This document shows, piece by piece, positions 38,372 to 48,755 of a DNA stretch of 64,000 nt. The notes under the pieces are model-generated. The model did not search any database and was not told the DNA's origin. It was given only the letters and a program-made list of their open reading frames with translations. This stretch comes from Rickettsia hoogstraalii (lineage in GTDB: Bacteria; Pseudomonadota; Alphaproteobacteria; Rickettsiales; Rickettsiaceae): contig NZ_CCXM01000001.1 in NCBI RefSeq assembly GCF_000825685.1, positions 1,380,050-1,444,049 on the forward strand, in the 5' to 3' direction. How positions within the stretch are numbered: position 1 is the stretch's first letter; the number at the start of each line of letters is the position of its first letter. Both the position numbers and the translations under genes were made by a program.

Positions 38372-39244
38372 ATGAAAATTAATTCAATAAAAATTGGTCC
38401 CTATATTAATTTATTACCTCTTCAATATATACCGAAACATAAAATTTCTTATGTGGAATTCGGTGATCCTAAAAATAAAAATATAATAGTATGTGCTCAC
38501 GGATTAACTAGAAATGCTCATGATTTTGATAAAATAGCTAAAGAGTTAAGTAAAAATTATAGAGTAATTTCAATAAATTATCCCGGTCGCAGTGATAGCG
38601 AAAATTTTAAAAAAGCTAATCATTATAATTATACTACCTATATTAAAGATACGTTATTCTTTTTTAAAAGACTAAATATTAAAAAACCTATTTGGCTCGG
38701 TACTTCAATGGGTGGTATTATAGGTATGGTACTTGCCAGTAAATATAAAAATATTTTTAAAGCCTTAATATTAAATGATATAGGGGCATTTATTGATGCC
38801 GCTCCTTTAATTAAAATTGGAGGTTATGCTAAAAAAACGATACTCTTAGATGATTTGGCTAGTGCAAAAGAACATTTAAAACTTATTTATGCCCAAATAG
38901 GTATTAAAGATGAAGAAGATTGGGATTATTTAACAAAATATAGCGTAATTTCTACATTTGGCGGAAAATATAAAATGAATTATGATCCTGCTATAACAAA
39001 AGGAATGAAAAATGCTAGTAATCAAGAAGATGTTAAACTATGGTCCGTATGGAATAAAATAAAATGTAGAATATTAGTAATTCATGGGATCAAATCTCAA
39101 ATTTTAACAAAATCTACTGTTAAAAAGATGAAAGAAACAAAGACTTTTGATCTTTATGAAATAAAATATGCCGGTCATGCTCCTTCCCTAATGAATCCTG
39201 AAGAAATTAACTATATCAAATCTTGGTTAGAGAAGAAGTCTTGA
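38372..39244 (+). CDS. Alpha/beta hydrolase
   Basis: Single-domain hydrolase of 290 residues. It shows the oxyanion region CAHGLTRNAHDF, the nucleophile elbow GTSMGG with S112, and the catalytic His H269 in YAGHAPSL. The ester or amide substrate cannot be told. It starts 58 bases after the AEC transporter and may be co-expressed with it. The protein is intact, without frameshift. Confidence 0.9.
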   Translation: MKINSIKIGPYINLLPLQYIPKHKISYVEFGDPKNKNIIVCAHGLTRNAHDFDKIAKELSKNYRVISINYPGRSDSENFKKANHYNYTTYIKDTLFFFKRLNIKKPIWLGTSMGGIIGMVLASKYKNIFKALILNDIGAFIDAAPLIKIGGYAKKTILLDDLASAKEHLKLIYAQIGIKDEEDWDYLTKYSVISTFGGKYKMNYDPAITKGMKNASNQEDVKLWSVWNKIKCRILVIHGIKSQILTKSTVKKMKETKTFDLYEIKYAGHAPSLMNPEEINYIKSWLEKKS

Positions 39245-39269
39245 TGTCATTTCTGCGTGGATATCAAAT

Positions 39270-39506
39270 CGTCATTGCGAGGAAATTGCATAGCAATTGA
39301 CGAAGCAATCTCAGGAATTTGTTATTATTTCATGAGATTGCCACGCTTCCTACGGTCGCGGTGTTGTTGTATGGCTCAATTTTTTCGTCATTGCGAGGAA
39401 AAATTAAAAATTTTGACGAAGCAATCCAGTAAAAAATTCTGTAAATCAGAATTTTTTTATTATTTTTTCTGGATTGCCGCACGGTCTTCGACCGCTCGCA
39501 ATGACG
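39270..39506. repeat. Two family A elements, the first truncated
   Basis: 39270-39362: CGTCATTGCGAGGAAATTGC to CCACGCTTCCTACGGTCGCG, then it changes to GTGTTGTTGTATGG without the closing CGCAATGACG. 39386-39506: a complete copy CGTCATTGCGAGGAAAAATT to CCGCTCGCAATGACG with the AAATTCTG...CAGAATTTTTTT core. Confidence 0.85.
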
Positions 39507-39560
39507 GCTTGGATATACATACAATAAAGTAAAGTCAAATCAAATAAACAACTAATAATT

Positions 39561-40493
39561 ATGAAAATTACTACTAAAGTACTAATAATAGGTTCAGGTC
39601 CTGCGGGTCTAAGTGCCGCTATTTATACGGCTAGAGCCGCTCTAAAACCAATATTAATTAATGGTATGCAGCCAGGCGGGCAGCTTACAATTACCACCGA
39701 TGTTGAGAATTATCCCGGATTTGCGGAAACGGTGCAAGGACCTTGGCTTATGGAACAAATGTCTATGCAGGCTAAAAATGTCGGTACAGAAATTATTAGT
39801 GATTACGTGGAAAAAGTGGATTTATCAAAAAGACCTTTTAAAGTATTTACCGGAGCTGGGAATGAGTATGAAGCAGAAAGTATAATCATCTGTACCGGTG
39901 CGGAAGCAAAATGGCTTGGTATAGCTTCAGAGCAGGAATTTCGTGGTTTTGGTGTTTCGGCATGTGCTACTTGCGATGGTTTCTTTTTTAAGAATCAAGA
40001 AATAGTTGTAGTAGGGGGAGGAAATAGTGCAGTAGAAGAAGCTTTATACTTAACCAATCATGCTAGCAAAGTTACTATAATACATAGAAGAGATAGTTTT
40101 AGAGCTGAGAAAATATTACAGGATCGATTATTTAAAAACCCTAAAATATCGGTAATTTGGGATCATGTAGTAGATGAGATTGTAGGTAGCGATAAACCAA
40201 AATCCGTTACCGGAGTTAAAATTCAAAATGTCCACACCAAAGAGGTTAGTTTAGTGAATTGTAGAGGTGTATTTATAGCTATCGGGCATGCACCGAATAC
40301 GGGGCTATTTACCGGACAAATTGCAATGGATGACGATAATTATATCATCACGAAGTCAGGTACAACTAAAACTAGCGTAGAAGGGGTTTTTGCTGCTGGT
40401 GACGTTCAGGATAAAATTTATAGACAAGCAGTAACTGCAGCAGGAACAGGCTGCATGGCTGCACTCGAAGCAGAGAAATTTTTGAATAAATAA
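39561..40493 (+). CDS. trxB: Thioredoxin-disulfide reductase
   Basis: FAD enzyme that uses NADPH to reduce thioredoxin. The FAD motif GSGPAGLSAAIYTARA is at the N terminus, the redox pair is C135-A-T-C138 in CATCDG, the NADPH motif is VVGGGNSAVEEALYL, and the C-terminal FAD block GVFAAGDVQDKIYRQAVTAA is complete. At 310 residues it has family length. Single gene; palindromes lie just upstream. Confidence 0.98.
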   Translation: MKITTKVLIIGSGPAGLSAAIYTARAALKPILINGMQPGGQLTITTDVENYPGFAETVQGPWLMEQMSMQAKNVGTEIISDYVEKVDLSKRPFKVFTGAGNEYEAESIIICTGAEAKWLGIASEQEFRGFGVSACATCDGFFFKNQEIVVVGGGNSAVEEALYLTNHASKVTIIHRRDSFRAEKILQDRLFKNPKISVIWDHVVDEIVGSDKPKSVTGVKIQNVHTKEVSLVNCRGVFIAIGHAPNTGLFTGQIAMDDDNYIITKSGTTKTSVEGVFAAGDVQDKIYRQAVTAAGTGCMAALEAEKFLNK

Positions 40494-40575
40494 TAAAATT
40501 CCTAAAAAAAAGACATAATCATATAAAAATTCATTAATTTTTTTTAATAAATTCTTGTATTAAAAATTATAGCAA

Positions 40576-40611
40576 TATAATCTTTCTTTCTAATTTTATA
40601 AAATAGAGAGG
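40576..40611 (+). promoter_or_regulatory. TATAAT and strong ribosome site of a decayed gene
   Basis: A perfect TATAAT at 40576-40581 lies ahead of AGAGAGGAATT directly before the ATG at 40616. TTCTTG or TTGTAT at about 40552-40560 could be the -35. Well preserved although the gene behind it is broken. Confidence 0.5.
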
Positions 40612-40615
40612 AATT

Positions 40616-41875
40616 ATGCCTACACAGCACTTAACTTCAGAGAAAAAATGGGAAATTTTTTTAAAAGCTATAGGAGCAGAAATAGGAGTTACAAAGGTAA
40701 CTGATAATAAAGTTATTTTTAAAACAACTTCTAATGACTTAGAACATTTTCGTACATTATTAGCATCCCCTGATGAATTAAAGAAGAATGTGATACATGC
40801 TTTATTTAAGGATAATAAGGAGAATATAGTAGAATCTGAACTATATATGCGGATACTTCAGATATAGAAATAGGAGAGTTATTTTATAAGCTAGTAGATG
40901 GTGATCTTATAACAGAGTATGGTTTGTCTAAAATTTTAGAAACAATAAGGTTAGAAGCTGAATTTAATAAAGAATTATTAACTGCTTATCAAAAATTTTA
41001 ACAGGTGAAGCAACACCGGCTACAGATTATACCTATCCACTTACTGAATTTTCTAAATTAATATCACAAATTATTTCTCATAAAGAAAATAATAGCTTAA
41101 CTTTTACTCTAAATAACGGTGCAGTAATGCAAGCCGTTCAAGCTTATAAAGTTGACGGTAAACCACCTATTATCGCTTCTAATTTGGAATGCGGATTTAT
41201 CCTTGATAAGCAGTATTTATTAAAATATTTATTTCCGATATTTAATGGTTTTGTCTGGCAGAAAGACGATAAATTTCCTATTATGTTTTCTTCTAAAGAC
41301 CCGGAATATCTAAATACTAATAATAACTTTATTAATAGATATTAGATAGTATGAAATATACTTTTAGTGATTATAAAAGTAATATACAAAAGATACTAGC
41401 TAAATTAGTTGAGATCCCTAATTGGAAAATTAATATAGTTTCATTTAATGATCAATCTAGAATGGAATCTTTTTCTGATAAGGAAAATTCTATTGAAGAT
41501 ATTAAGAAATATGTAGAAACGTTAAATTCAATTTAATATGTATGCGGTAGGCTTTGGTGAGAACTACAATAAAGAATTTTTTGAAGAAATTGCAATGCGT
41601 GGAGGATTTACTCATATTAGTATCCGAGCGGCATGAAACAGCTTGAGCAATATATTGACAATATTGAGCAAAAGGTGGTTATTTGGAAAATATTAGGAGA
41701 ACAATTAAATTTGATAACACGAGTACAAGAAGGTGATGTTTTTATTGGAGATAAAGTAGATACTGATAAAGAAATTACGTTCTCTAAAGACGGTAAACAA
41801 TTCACGATTGGAGTAGAGGAGTTTGATACAAATATTGCCGGCGTAGTAAGAAGTTGTTACGATGAAGTAGCTTAA
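40616..41875 (+). pseudogene. Decayed VWA-domain protein gene
   Basis: Successive frames read as one protein: 40616-40850 (MPTQHLTSEKKWEIFLKAIG...), to 41001 (YADTSDIEIGELFYKLVDGD...), to 41345 (KILTGEATPATDYTYPLTEF... IASNLECGFILDKQYLL...), 41348-41536 (LDSMKYTFSDYKSNIQKILA... INIVSFND), about 41538-41635 (MYAVGFGENYNKEFFEEIAM RGGFTHI) and 41633-41875 (YPSGMKQLEQYIDNIE...). INIVSFND, MYAVGFGE and the following RGGFTHI are typical von Willebrand factor A strands; the usual DxSxS site seems to have shrunk to LDSM. At least five indels. Restored length is about 415 residues. The role is unknown; VWA domains bind protein partners through a metal. Confidence 0.72.
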
Positions 41876-41969
41876 TTATTATATTTTTCTTGCTAGTATT
41901 ACCGGATAATTTTAAGATTAGAAAAGTACTATATGTCATTTCTGTGCAGCATTGTTGTATAGCTCGAAT

Positions 41970-42137
41970 CGTCATTGCGAGGAGCGAAGCGACGTGGCAA
42001 TCCAGGAAAATAATTAAAAAAATTCTGATTTACAGAATTTTTTTACTGGATTGCTTCGTCGAAACTTGTAGTTTCTTCTCGCAATGACGGAGTGGTATCC
42101 ACGCAGGCAACGCTTGTGTTCGCTTGCAATGACGATT
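41970..42137. repeat. Nested family A composite
   Basis: Inner unit 41970-42089 (CGTCATTGCGAGGAGCGAAG to TTCTCGCAATGACG, with the AAATTCTG...CAGAATTTTTTT core). The right outer arm CCACGCAGGCAACGCTTGTG with TTGCAATGACG, and the left TTGTTGTATAGC, form the enclosing element. Confidence 0.87.
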
Positions 42138-42171
42138 TTAGTATCCGCACAATAATACCAATAGGAAATTT

Positions 42172-43599
42172 ATGAACTTACTTAAAAATATTACGGGAAA
42201 GAATTATATAAACGGTGAATTTGTAGAATTTGGGAAGCAAATATCCATTATTAATCCTTCAACCTTAAAAGAAATCGCTACAGTTCCGAATTTAGGATTA
42301 TCTGAGATTAATTCAGCAATTAATAATACGGTGCAAACTTTTTCTTCATGGTCACAAAGTTCATTTGAAGAAAGAATAGCGATTCTTAGAAAATGGTATA
42401 ATTTAGTAATCGAAAATATTGATGAGTTAAGTCATATATTAACACTAGAGCAGGGTAAAGTACTCTCTGAATCCAAAAAAGAAATTCTATACGGAGCATC
42501 TTTTATTGATTGGTATACATATGTTATACATAATATTCACGGGACTATTAAACCAGGCAGTAGTAAAGCTCATAAAATTGTTACGCAATATGAGCCGGTA
42601 GGACCTGTTGCTGCTATAACTCCTTGGAATTTTCCAAATGCAATGATTACTCGTAAGGTAGTACCTGCAATAGCTGCGGGTTGTAGCGTTATATTAAAAC
42701 CGTCAAGCCTTACGCCTCTATCAGCTTTAATACTTGCGAAATTTGCAAGCGATGCCGGTTTGCCCGCCGGAGTATTTAACGTGATTACCGGTGATTCGGA
42801 TGTTATAGGTAAGGCTTTTTGCGAAGATTTTAGGCTTCGGAAATTATCATTTACCGGTTCTACAAATGTCGGTAAAATTCTATATCAAAATGCTGCAAAT
42901 ACTCTAAAACGTTTATCTTTGGAACTTGGCGGCAATGCTCCTTTCATTATAACGGCAGATAATAATTTAGAGAAAGTAGCAAGTGATTTAGTAATCGCTA
43001 AAACTAGAAATAGAGGGCAGTCTTGTACTTCACCCAATAGGATATTTATAGAAGAATCTATATATGAAAAATTTATAGAAATTCTAAAGGCTAAATTTAC
43101 TAAGCTTAAATCTGGTGACGGATTTGATAAAGCATCAGATATAGGTCCGTTAATTAACTCTGCTGCCATAGAAAAAATACAAAAGCTACTCGCTGATGCA
43201 CAAAATAAAGGAGCTAAATTAATTTGCGGCGGTAAAGCTGTTGATAATTTTATTGAGCCTACTATTATTATTGACTGTTTGGATAATATGGATATCTTTA
43301 GAACAGAAATATTCGGTCCGGTGGTTGCGTGCTATAAATTTAAAGATTTGGATGAAGTAATAGAACGTGCAAATAATACCGAATACGGCTTGCAAGGATA
43401 TGTATATTCAAATAATATATCTGTGGCACAAATGATAGCAACTAGGCTTGATTTTGGTATGGTTTCAATTAATAACCCATTGCCCGGAAATGCAAAAGCA
43501 CCTTTTGCAGGGCGTAAAGCTTCAGGCTTTGGAGTTGAAGGCTCATTTGAAGGGATATTTGAATATCTAAATACGAAATATATAAATTTACAGAATTAA
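42172..43599 (+). CDS. gabD: NAD(P)-dependent aldehyde dehydrogenase, succinate-semialdehyde type
   Basis: Aldehyde dehydrogenase of 475 residues. The cofactor region ITPWNFPNAMITRKVVPAIA, GSTNVGK, the general base E251 in LELGGNAPF, and the nucleophile C285 in RGQSCTSPNR are all present. Similarity in length and blocks to succinate-semialdehyde dehydrogenase suggests conversion of succinate semialdehyde to succinate, feeding the TCA cycle, but the substrate is inferred. The C-terminal oligomer arm (APFAGRKASGFGVEGSFEGI) is complete. Confidence 0.88.
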   Translation: MNLLKNITGKNYINGEFVEFGKQISIINPSTLKEIATVPNLGLSEINSAINNTVQTFSSWSQSSFEERIAILRKWYNLVIENIDELSHILTLEQGKVLSESKKEILYGASFIDWYTYVIHNIHGTIKPGSSKAHKIVTQYEPVGPVAAITPWNFPNAMITRKVVPAIAAGCSVILKPSSLTPLSALILAKFASDAGLPAGVFNVITGDSDVIGKAFCEDFRLRKLSFTGSTNVGKILYQNAANTLKRLSLELGGNAPFIITADNNLEKVASDLVIAKTRNRGQSCTSPNRIFIEESIYEKFIEILKAKFTKLKSGDGFDKASDIGPLINSAAIEKIQKLLADAQNKGAKLICGGKAVDNFIEPTIIIDCLDNMDIFRTEIFGPVVACYKFKDLDEVIERANNTEYGLQGYVYSNNISVAQMIATRLDFGMVSINNPLPGNAKAPFAGRKASGFGVEGSFEGIFEYLNTKYINLQN

Positions 43600-43622
43600 G
43601 AATGCCCGCATGGTTTCTTTTA

Positions 43623-43700
43623 TGTCATTCCTGCGAGGTATTGTTGCGTGTATCAATTTCACCTCTGTCATCTCCCGTGGCTTGACCACGGTATGACAAT
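43623..43700. repeat. Eroded family B/C remnants
   Basis: TGTCATTCCTGCGAGGTATT joins an A-type TTGTTGCGTG, then CTGTCATCTCCCGTGGCTTG and ACCACGGTATGACA. This is a collapsed family C palindrome preceded by single arms of the other families. Confidence 0.65.
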
Positions 43701-43725
43701 GAAATAATAATTATGAATAAAAATT

Positions 43726-44089
43726 ATGCCTGTTCCTATAAATGATATTGAAAGAAAAATTGAAGAAATTAGCCTTATACTTGATAATTATGAATCGCTT
43801 TGTTTAATAATAGGTAAAGAAAAAGTAAATCACCACTTACACATAACATCTAATAATCTTGCTGAATTGTTAGATAAAAAGATACCGCTTTCAATTGAAT
43901 ATTTTGATCCTATAGTACGACTAATTGAACAATTTTAATAAGATTGAAATCATAATACCTCAAGAGCTTAATAATGCTTTATGTAATACATTATTAAACT
44001 TTGAACATAATTATTATTCCGACGAATTACAAGAAACCGTAATTCAATATATAGAAAAACTTGATATTCTAGGGGTGGATGCATACTAA
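43726..44089 (+). pseudogene. Frameshifted small hypothetical gene coupled to glycosyltransferase
   Basis: The first part, 43726-43938, encodes 70 residues (MPVPINDIERKIEEISLILD... to ...RLIEQF). One T too many in the run before the stop at 43936 shifts the frame; without it the protein continues NKIEIIIPQELNNALCNTLL to ...KLDILGVDAY and stops at 44089, about 120 residues, all helical. The restored stop overlaps the start of the glycosyltransferase gene by 11 bases, so the pair was once translated together. I do not know the family. Confidence 0.6.
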
Positions 44090-44924
44090 CACTCTAAAAA
44101 TCTCAATAGTTTTACCGGTTTATAATAGGGAGAAGCTATTACCTTTTGCTATTGAGAGCTGCCTTAATCAAAGCTTTAAAGACTTTGAGCTTATTATTAT
44201 TGATGATTGCTCAAAAGATAGTAGCGTTATAGTAGCTAGGAAATATGCAGAGCAGGATTCACGTATTAAGGTAATAGTAAACGAGACCAATAAAAAATTA
44301 CCGGCAAGTTTGAATGTTGCTTTTAAAGAGGCCAAGGGGGAGTATTTTACTTGGACTTCAGATGATAATCTTTTCCATGAAAATGCTTTAGAAAAAATGG
44401 TTAAGACACTTGATAATTCACCTGAGATAGGGCTTGTATATACTGATTATACTTTAATCGATGAGCAAGGTAGTATAGGTGCAAGACTTTATCAAGAACC
44501 GCCTGAGTTTTTACCGATTAGAGATTGTGTCGGTGCATGTTTCTTATATAGAGCCGATTTAGCAAGACAAATAGGGGGATATAATGAAAATATGCAGTTG
44601 GTGGATGATTATGAATATTGGCTTCGTTTTGGACTTGTTACGAAATTTGCTCATATACCGGAATCTTTATATTTCTACCGAGTACATGATCAAAGCTTAA
44701 CAATAGAGCGTAAAGCCGAGGCAAAACATGCAAAAAGAGCTTTGAAAGAATTATTCAAAGATAAATATATTATTCCTGCTGAGATTAAACCTATAAATGA
44801 TTTATATAATTGGTTTATTGAAGATAGAAATTTAAGCTCTTATTTTAGGTTATTTAAAATAATTATTTGTAGTCCGATAATTACTATTTCTTATATTATT
44901 AAAAATCTGAAAAGAATTAGGTGA
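44079..44924 (+). CDS. Family 2 glycosyltransferase
   Basis: GT-A type transferase of 281 residues that would move a sugar from a nucleotide donor onto an envelope acceptor. The family start ISIVLPVYNREKLLPFAIES, IIIDDCSKDSS, the metal motif SDDN in YFTWTSDDNLF, and VDDYEYWLRFGL as the acceptor-side motif are visible. AGGGGTGG lies right before the ATG. A C-terminal hydrophobic stretch (about 250-275) may touch the membrane. Probably surface polysaccharide work, as inferred from family only. Confidence 0.9.
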   Translation: MHTNTLKISIVLPVYNREKLLPFAIESCLNQSFKDFELIIIDDCSKDSSVIVARKYAEQDSRIKVIVNETNKKLPASLNVAFKEAKGEYFTWTSDDNLFHENALEKMVKTLDNSPEIGLVYTDYTLIDEQGSIGARLYQEPPEFLPIRDCVGACFLYRADLARQIGGYNENMQLVDDYEYWLRFGLVTKFAHIPESLYFYRVHDQSLTIERKAEAKHAKRALKELFKDKYIIPAEIKPINDLYNWFIEDRNLSSYFRLFKIIICSPIITISYIIKNLKRIR

Positions 44925-44975
44925 TATTTTAGAATAGTGTCATACCGTGGCGGCATTGTTGCGTGGATATCAAAT

Positions 44976-45104
44976 CGTCATTGCGAGGAGCGAAGCGACG
45001 CGGCAATCCAGAAAAAATAACAAAAAAATTCTGATTTACAGAATTTTTTTGTTATTTTTTCTGGATTGCTTCGTCAATTGCTATGCAATTTCCTCGCAAT
45101 GACG
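44976..45104. repeat. Family A palindromic element with AAATTCTG core
   Basis: CGTCATTGCGAGGAGCGAAG to TTCCTCGCAATGACG. The inner AAAAAATTCTGATTTACAGA and its T run form a terminator-like hairpin. Outer arms at 44950 (GCATTGTTGCGTGGATA) and 45110 (GAGCCACGG) come from different families. Confidence 0.88.
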
Positions 45105-45154
45105 GAAAACCGAGCCACGGGATGACAACCAATTTACAACACCTTTAAAAACAA

Positions 45155-47116
45155 ATGCAAAATCAAGATTTCATACATACATTAAATCCACAACAGCAAA
45201 AAGCAGTTCTTCATACTGAAGGACCGCTTTTATTGCTTGCAGGTGCAGGGACAGGTAAAACAAAAGTACTTACCTCAAGAATAGCTAATATTATTCACCA
45301 AAATTTAGCCTCACCTCAAAATATTCTAGCCGTTACTTTTACTAATAAAGCTGCTAAAGAAATGGCTGAAAGAGTTAACACTCTAATTAATTGCTACGGT
45401 CTTAATATAGGCACTTTCCACTCAATGGCAGCTAGGATATTACGTGACCAAATTGAGCATTTAAATCTTGGTTTAAATAATAGATTTACTATTATTAGTC
45501 ATGATGATCAATTAAAACTAGTTAAGGATATAGTAAAACTAAAAGATATTGATACTAAAAAATATGCTCCTAAATTAATACATATCATAATTTCGAGATG
45601 GAAAGATCAAGGATTATTACCAAGTAAATTATCAGCATCAGATACTAATTTACCGCTGCAGAGGGTGGCAAAACTTGTATACGAAGAATATCAGAAAAAT
45701 TTACTTATTTCTAATGTTTTAGATTTTGGAGATTTGCTACTTTATAATAATGAGCTTTTTATTAAAAATCCTGAAATACTAAGATATTACCAGGAAAAAT
45801 ATCGATATATTTTAATCGATGAATATCAAGACACTAACGTTGTCCAGTATTTATGGGCAAGAATGCTCGCAAGTTTATATAAAAATATTTGCTGTGTAGG
45901 GGATGATGATCAATCTATCTATGGTTGGCGAGGAGCGGAAGTCGGTAATATATTACGCTTTGAAAAAGATTTTGCAGGTGCAACGATTATTAAATTAGAG
46001 CAGAATTATAGATCAACTTTGCCAATACTTGCTGCTGCTTCCAATGTTATTAATAATAATAAAAACCGTCACGGTAAAACGTTATGGACGGATAGGGAAA
46101 GCGGTGAAAAGATAAAAATTATCTCTTGTTGGAGTGATAAAGAAGAAGCAAGATATATAGCCGGCGAAATAGATAAATTAGTGAGAGAAGACCGATATAA
46201 TGCCGGCAATATTGCAATATTAGTACGAGCTGGATTTCAAACAAGAAGTTTTGAGGAAGCGTTTATAAATAGTGCTATGCCTTATAAAATTATAGGCGGT
46301 TTGCGGTTCTATGAACGTATGGAAATAAGAGACGTGCTTGCTTATATCCGTATATCTTTAAATCAAAATGACAATCTAGCACTTGAGCGTATTATAAATG
46401 TGCCGAAAAGGGCAATAGGTGCAGCTAGCTTAAATAAAATTAGAGTCTATGCACTTGAGCGAAATATTTCTAATTTCGCAGCCATTAAAGAAATGCTAGA
46501 AATGGGCGAGATTAAAGCAAAATCATATGAAACTCTAAAAGATTTGGTTACTAAAATCGATAATTGGCACGAAAGATTTAGTATAGATGCTCCAATAAAC
46601 GTGGTTAAAGCAATACTTGATGATTCCGGTTATCTTGAAATGCTTCAAGAAGAAAAAACCGAAGAAGCATTCGGTAGAATCGAAAATATTAACGAAATGC
46701 TTAGAGCTATTGCCGAATTTAACGATGTTCATGATTTTATCGAACATTCAAGTTTAGTTATGGAAAACGAAGTGCTTGAAACTAATTACGGTGGCTCTGT
46801 TACTATAATGACCCTGCACGCAGCTAAAGGGCTTGAGTTTGACGTAGTGTTTTTACCGGGATGGGAAGAGGGGGTATTTCCGTCTCAAAGGTCTCTAGAC
46901 GAAGACGGCGAAAAAGGCTTAGAAGAAGAACGCCGCATTGCTTATGTCGGTATTACGAGAGCTAAAAAAGACCTCTACATTACCCACGCTGAAAGCCGAA
47001 AAATATTTTATGAAATAGTCCGCTCTTACCCTTCAAGGTTCATAACCGAAATCCCTGATGAAATTACGATCAGGACCTCTTCTATGAAAAAATACAATTC
47101 TTTTTATAAGTTTTAA
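45155..47116 (+). CDS. uvrD: UvrD/PcrA-type DNA helicase
   Basis: Superfamily 1A 3'-5' helicase for excision and mismatch repair. Motifs in order: Q motif LNPQQQKAV, Walker A GAGTGKT (about 30-36), [28 protein letters not shown], Walker [28 protein letters not shown], and near the end [21 protein letters not shown] and [12 protein letters not shown]. At 653 residues it lacks part of the long C-terminal tail of E. coli UvrD, as usual for small genomes. Confidence 0.96.
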   Translation: MQNQDFIHTLNPQQQKAVLHTEGPLLLLAGAGTGKTKVLTSRIANIIHQNLASPQNILAVTFTNKAAKEMAERVNTLINCYGLNIGTFHSMAARILRDQIEHLNLGLNNRFTIISHDDQLKLVKDIVKLKDIDTKKYAPKLIHIIISRWKDQGLLPSKLSASDTNLPLQRVAKLVYEEYQKNLLISNVLDFGDLLLYNNELFIKNPEILRYYQEKYRYILIDEYQDTNVVQYLWARMLASLYKNICCVGDDDQSIYGWRGAEVGNILRFEKDFAGATIIKLEQNYRSTLPILAAASNVINNNKNRHGKTLWTDRESGEKIKIISCWSDKEEARYIAGEIDKLVREDRYNAGNIAILVRAGFQTRSFEEAFINSAMPYKIIGGLRFYERMEIRDVLAYIRISLNQNDNLALERIINVPKRAIGAASLNKIRVYALERNISNFAAIKEMLEMGEIKAKSYETLKDLVTKIDNWHERFSIDAPINVVKAILDDSGYLEMLQEEKTEEAFGRIENINEMLRAIAEFNDVHDFIEHSSLVMENEVLETNYGGSVTIMTLHAAKGLEFDVVFLPGWEEGVFPSQRSLDEDGEKGLEEERRIAYVGITRAKKDLYITHAESRKIFYEIVRSYPSRFITEIPDEITIRTSSMKKYNSFYKF

Positions 47117-47184
47117 TTAATTTTCATTCATAAATTTTAAAATGGTTTGCATACTTTAACTAATTATTATCTAATTTAATTGAT

Positions 47185-47326
47185 AGACTTCTTACATAAC
47201 TTGCTTCTAAGGGTAATTTGTACGTCGATCCGGTACTCGAATCTTCACGTACTAAATGTACGCTGCGGTTCGAGGTGAAGTGTCTCCTTCAAATTCCTCC
47301 TTATTAGCTACGTTAGACAAGAAGTC
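47185..47326 (-). repeat. Complete RPE-1 element (intergenic)
   Basis: Flanked by AGACTTCTTACATAAC and GTTAGACAAGAAGTCT as inverted ends. The reverse complement reads GAGGAATTTGAAGGAGACAC and on to ...GTACGCTG... and ACTTGCTTCTAAG, the same sequence that sits in frame in gpsA (36116-36226). Confidence 0.9.
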
Positions 47327-47355
47327 TAAAATAATAAATTAATAGAGGAAATGAT

Positions 47356-48669
47356 ATGGCTAAAGATGTTAATAAGCCTGAAGGAAATCGCCAGGCTCCA
47401 TTAAGTACAGAAGAATTATATAATAAATTTTTAGACAATATAAGTAGCATTGATAGTAAATTTAATACTCAAAGTAAATTTTTTAAAGATACTTCTACTC
47501 CTCTTAACTATGTTGCCGCTACTAGACAAAATATTTTTACTGCAATAGAGTCGCAGTTTGCTCCTTTTAGTACTAATTATTTATCAAATGATGTAGTGCA
47601 ATCTTTAACTGACACTATATATAACACTCATGATGAAGTAACTAAATTAATTTCGTCGGAAGAGGAAAAAGAAAAATATAGCTTTGCAAATGCTAAAAAT
47701 GAAGCTGCTTTAAAAGGTTTTGCCATAGATTTAAGTGCGTCTCAAGTAGAGCAGATGAAAGACGAAAAACGTAATGGTTTAAGCGAAGATGAAGTGATGG
47801 ATATTAAAAAACCACTAGAAAAAGCTATGTTAGAATTAGCTAACCAAAAAATATCTAAAGAACAATATAGAGAGAAATTAATAGATAAAACATTAGATAA
47901 CCTAAAAAAGAATACTTCAGAAACGAAATTAGATAATTACAGAAAATTTCTTACTAAAAATACTACTCCTAAGCTTGATAAACAAGAGCAAATTAATGAT
48001 CCAAAACAATTAGAAGCATTAACACAAGAAGCATTAAAGATAGCTGAATTTTTTAAAATTACTTTTCAAACAAATGAAAAAAGAAGCAAGAGCTTTATCG
48101 TCTATTAATGAGTTAGGAGTAAATGAACCTAATATAATTAAAACTTTATTACCGGCAATAAGTAAACTACCGCCTGAAAAAATGACAGAGCAAGGTAGAG
48201 AAATTATTAAGAATTTTGTCCCATTGCTTGAGAGCAATAATCCTGCACTTGTTAACGGTACTAAAAAAGTACTATCAGAGCTAGAACCTGGATATTTAAC
48301 TGAACACGGAAAAGGAGAAGGTATAGCATTAGAATTACAAAGAGTAGCCAAACCTAAGCTATGGCAAAGAATAGTAAGTGCTATTACCGATACGGATTAT
48401 GCTCAAAAAATATAGATAAAGCAGTCGCTAACTTTAAAGAAAGTAATAGTTTATATATAGATATGAAAAATTTGTCGGAAGAATTACAAAGAGAAAAACA
48501 AGCACCAAATAAAGAAATCAATATCGTAACAGCAAAAAAAGAGCAAGGTAAAGAGCAAAATAAAACAATATCCCAAAGCTATAAGTCTTCTATATCAACC
48601 CCTATATCTCATGTTGATAAGCTTAATAAAAGTAAAGAGAGTGGGCAACAGTCAGGGCATAGTAAATAA
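47356..48669 (+). pseudogene. Broken first copy of a tandem Rickettsia-type paralogue
   Basis: Three frames: 47356-48070 (MAKDVNKPEGNRQAPLSTEE ...), about 48070-48410 (EARALSSINELGVNEPNIIK ...) and 48405-48669 (NIDKAVANFKESNSLYIDMK ...). One A too many in a run of six near 48075 and one A missing near 48406 explain both breaks; the restored protein has about 437 residues. It aligns along its whole length with the next gene, e.g. NEAALKGFAIDLS against AEAALKGFVLPLN and ISKEQYREKLIDKTL against IPKEQYAQAVKDKAI. The start has a good GAGG site. Function unknown. Confidence 0.75.
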
Positions 48670-48755
48670 TGATTTATATGATAATATAGTTGCGAATTTT
48701 TAAGAAGTTTGATAACTTGGTTCATTATATCAAATAACTTAATAATGAGTATTAT

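Noticed and set aside
39257..39532. Open frame of about 90 codons before trxB
   Set aside because: Runs through two family A elements; the peptide HCEEKLKILTKQS is the typical translated arm.
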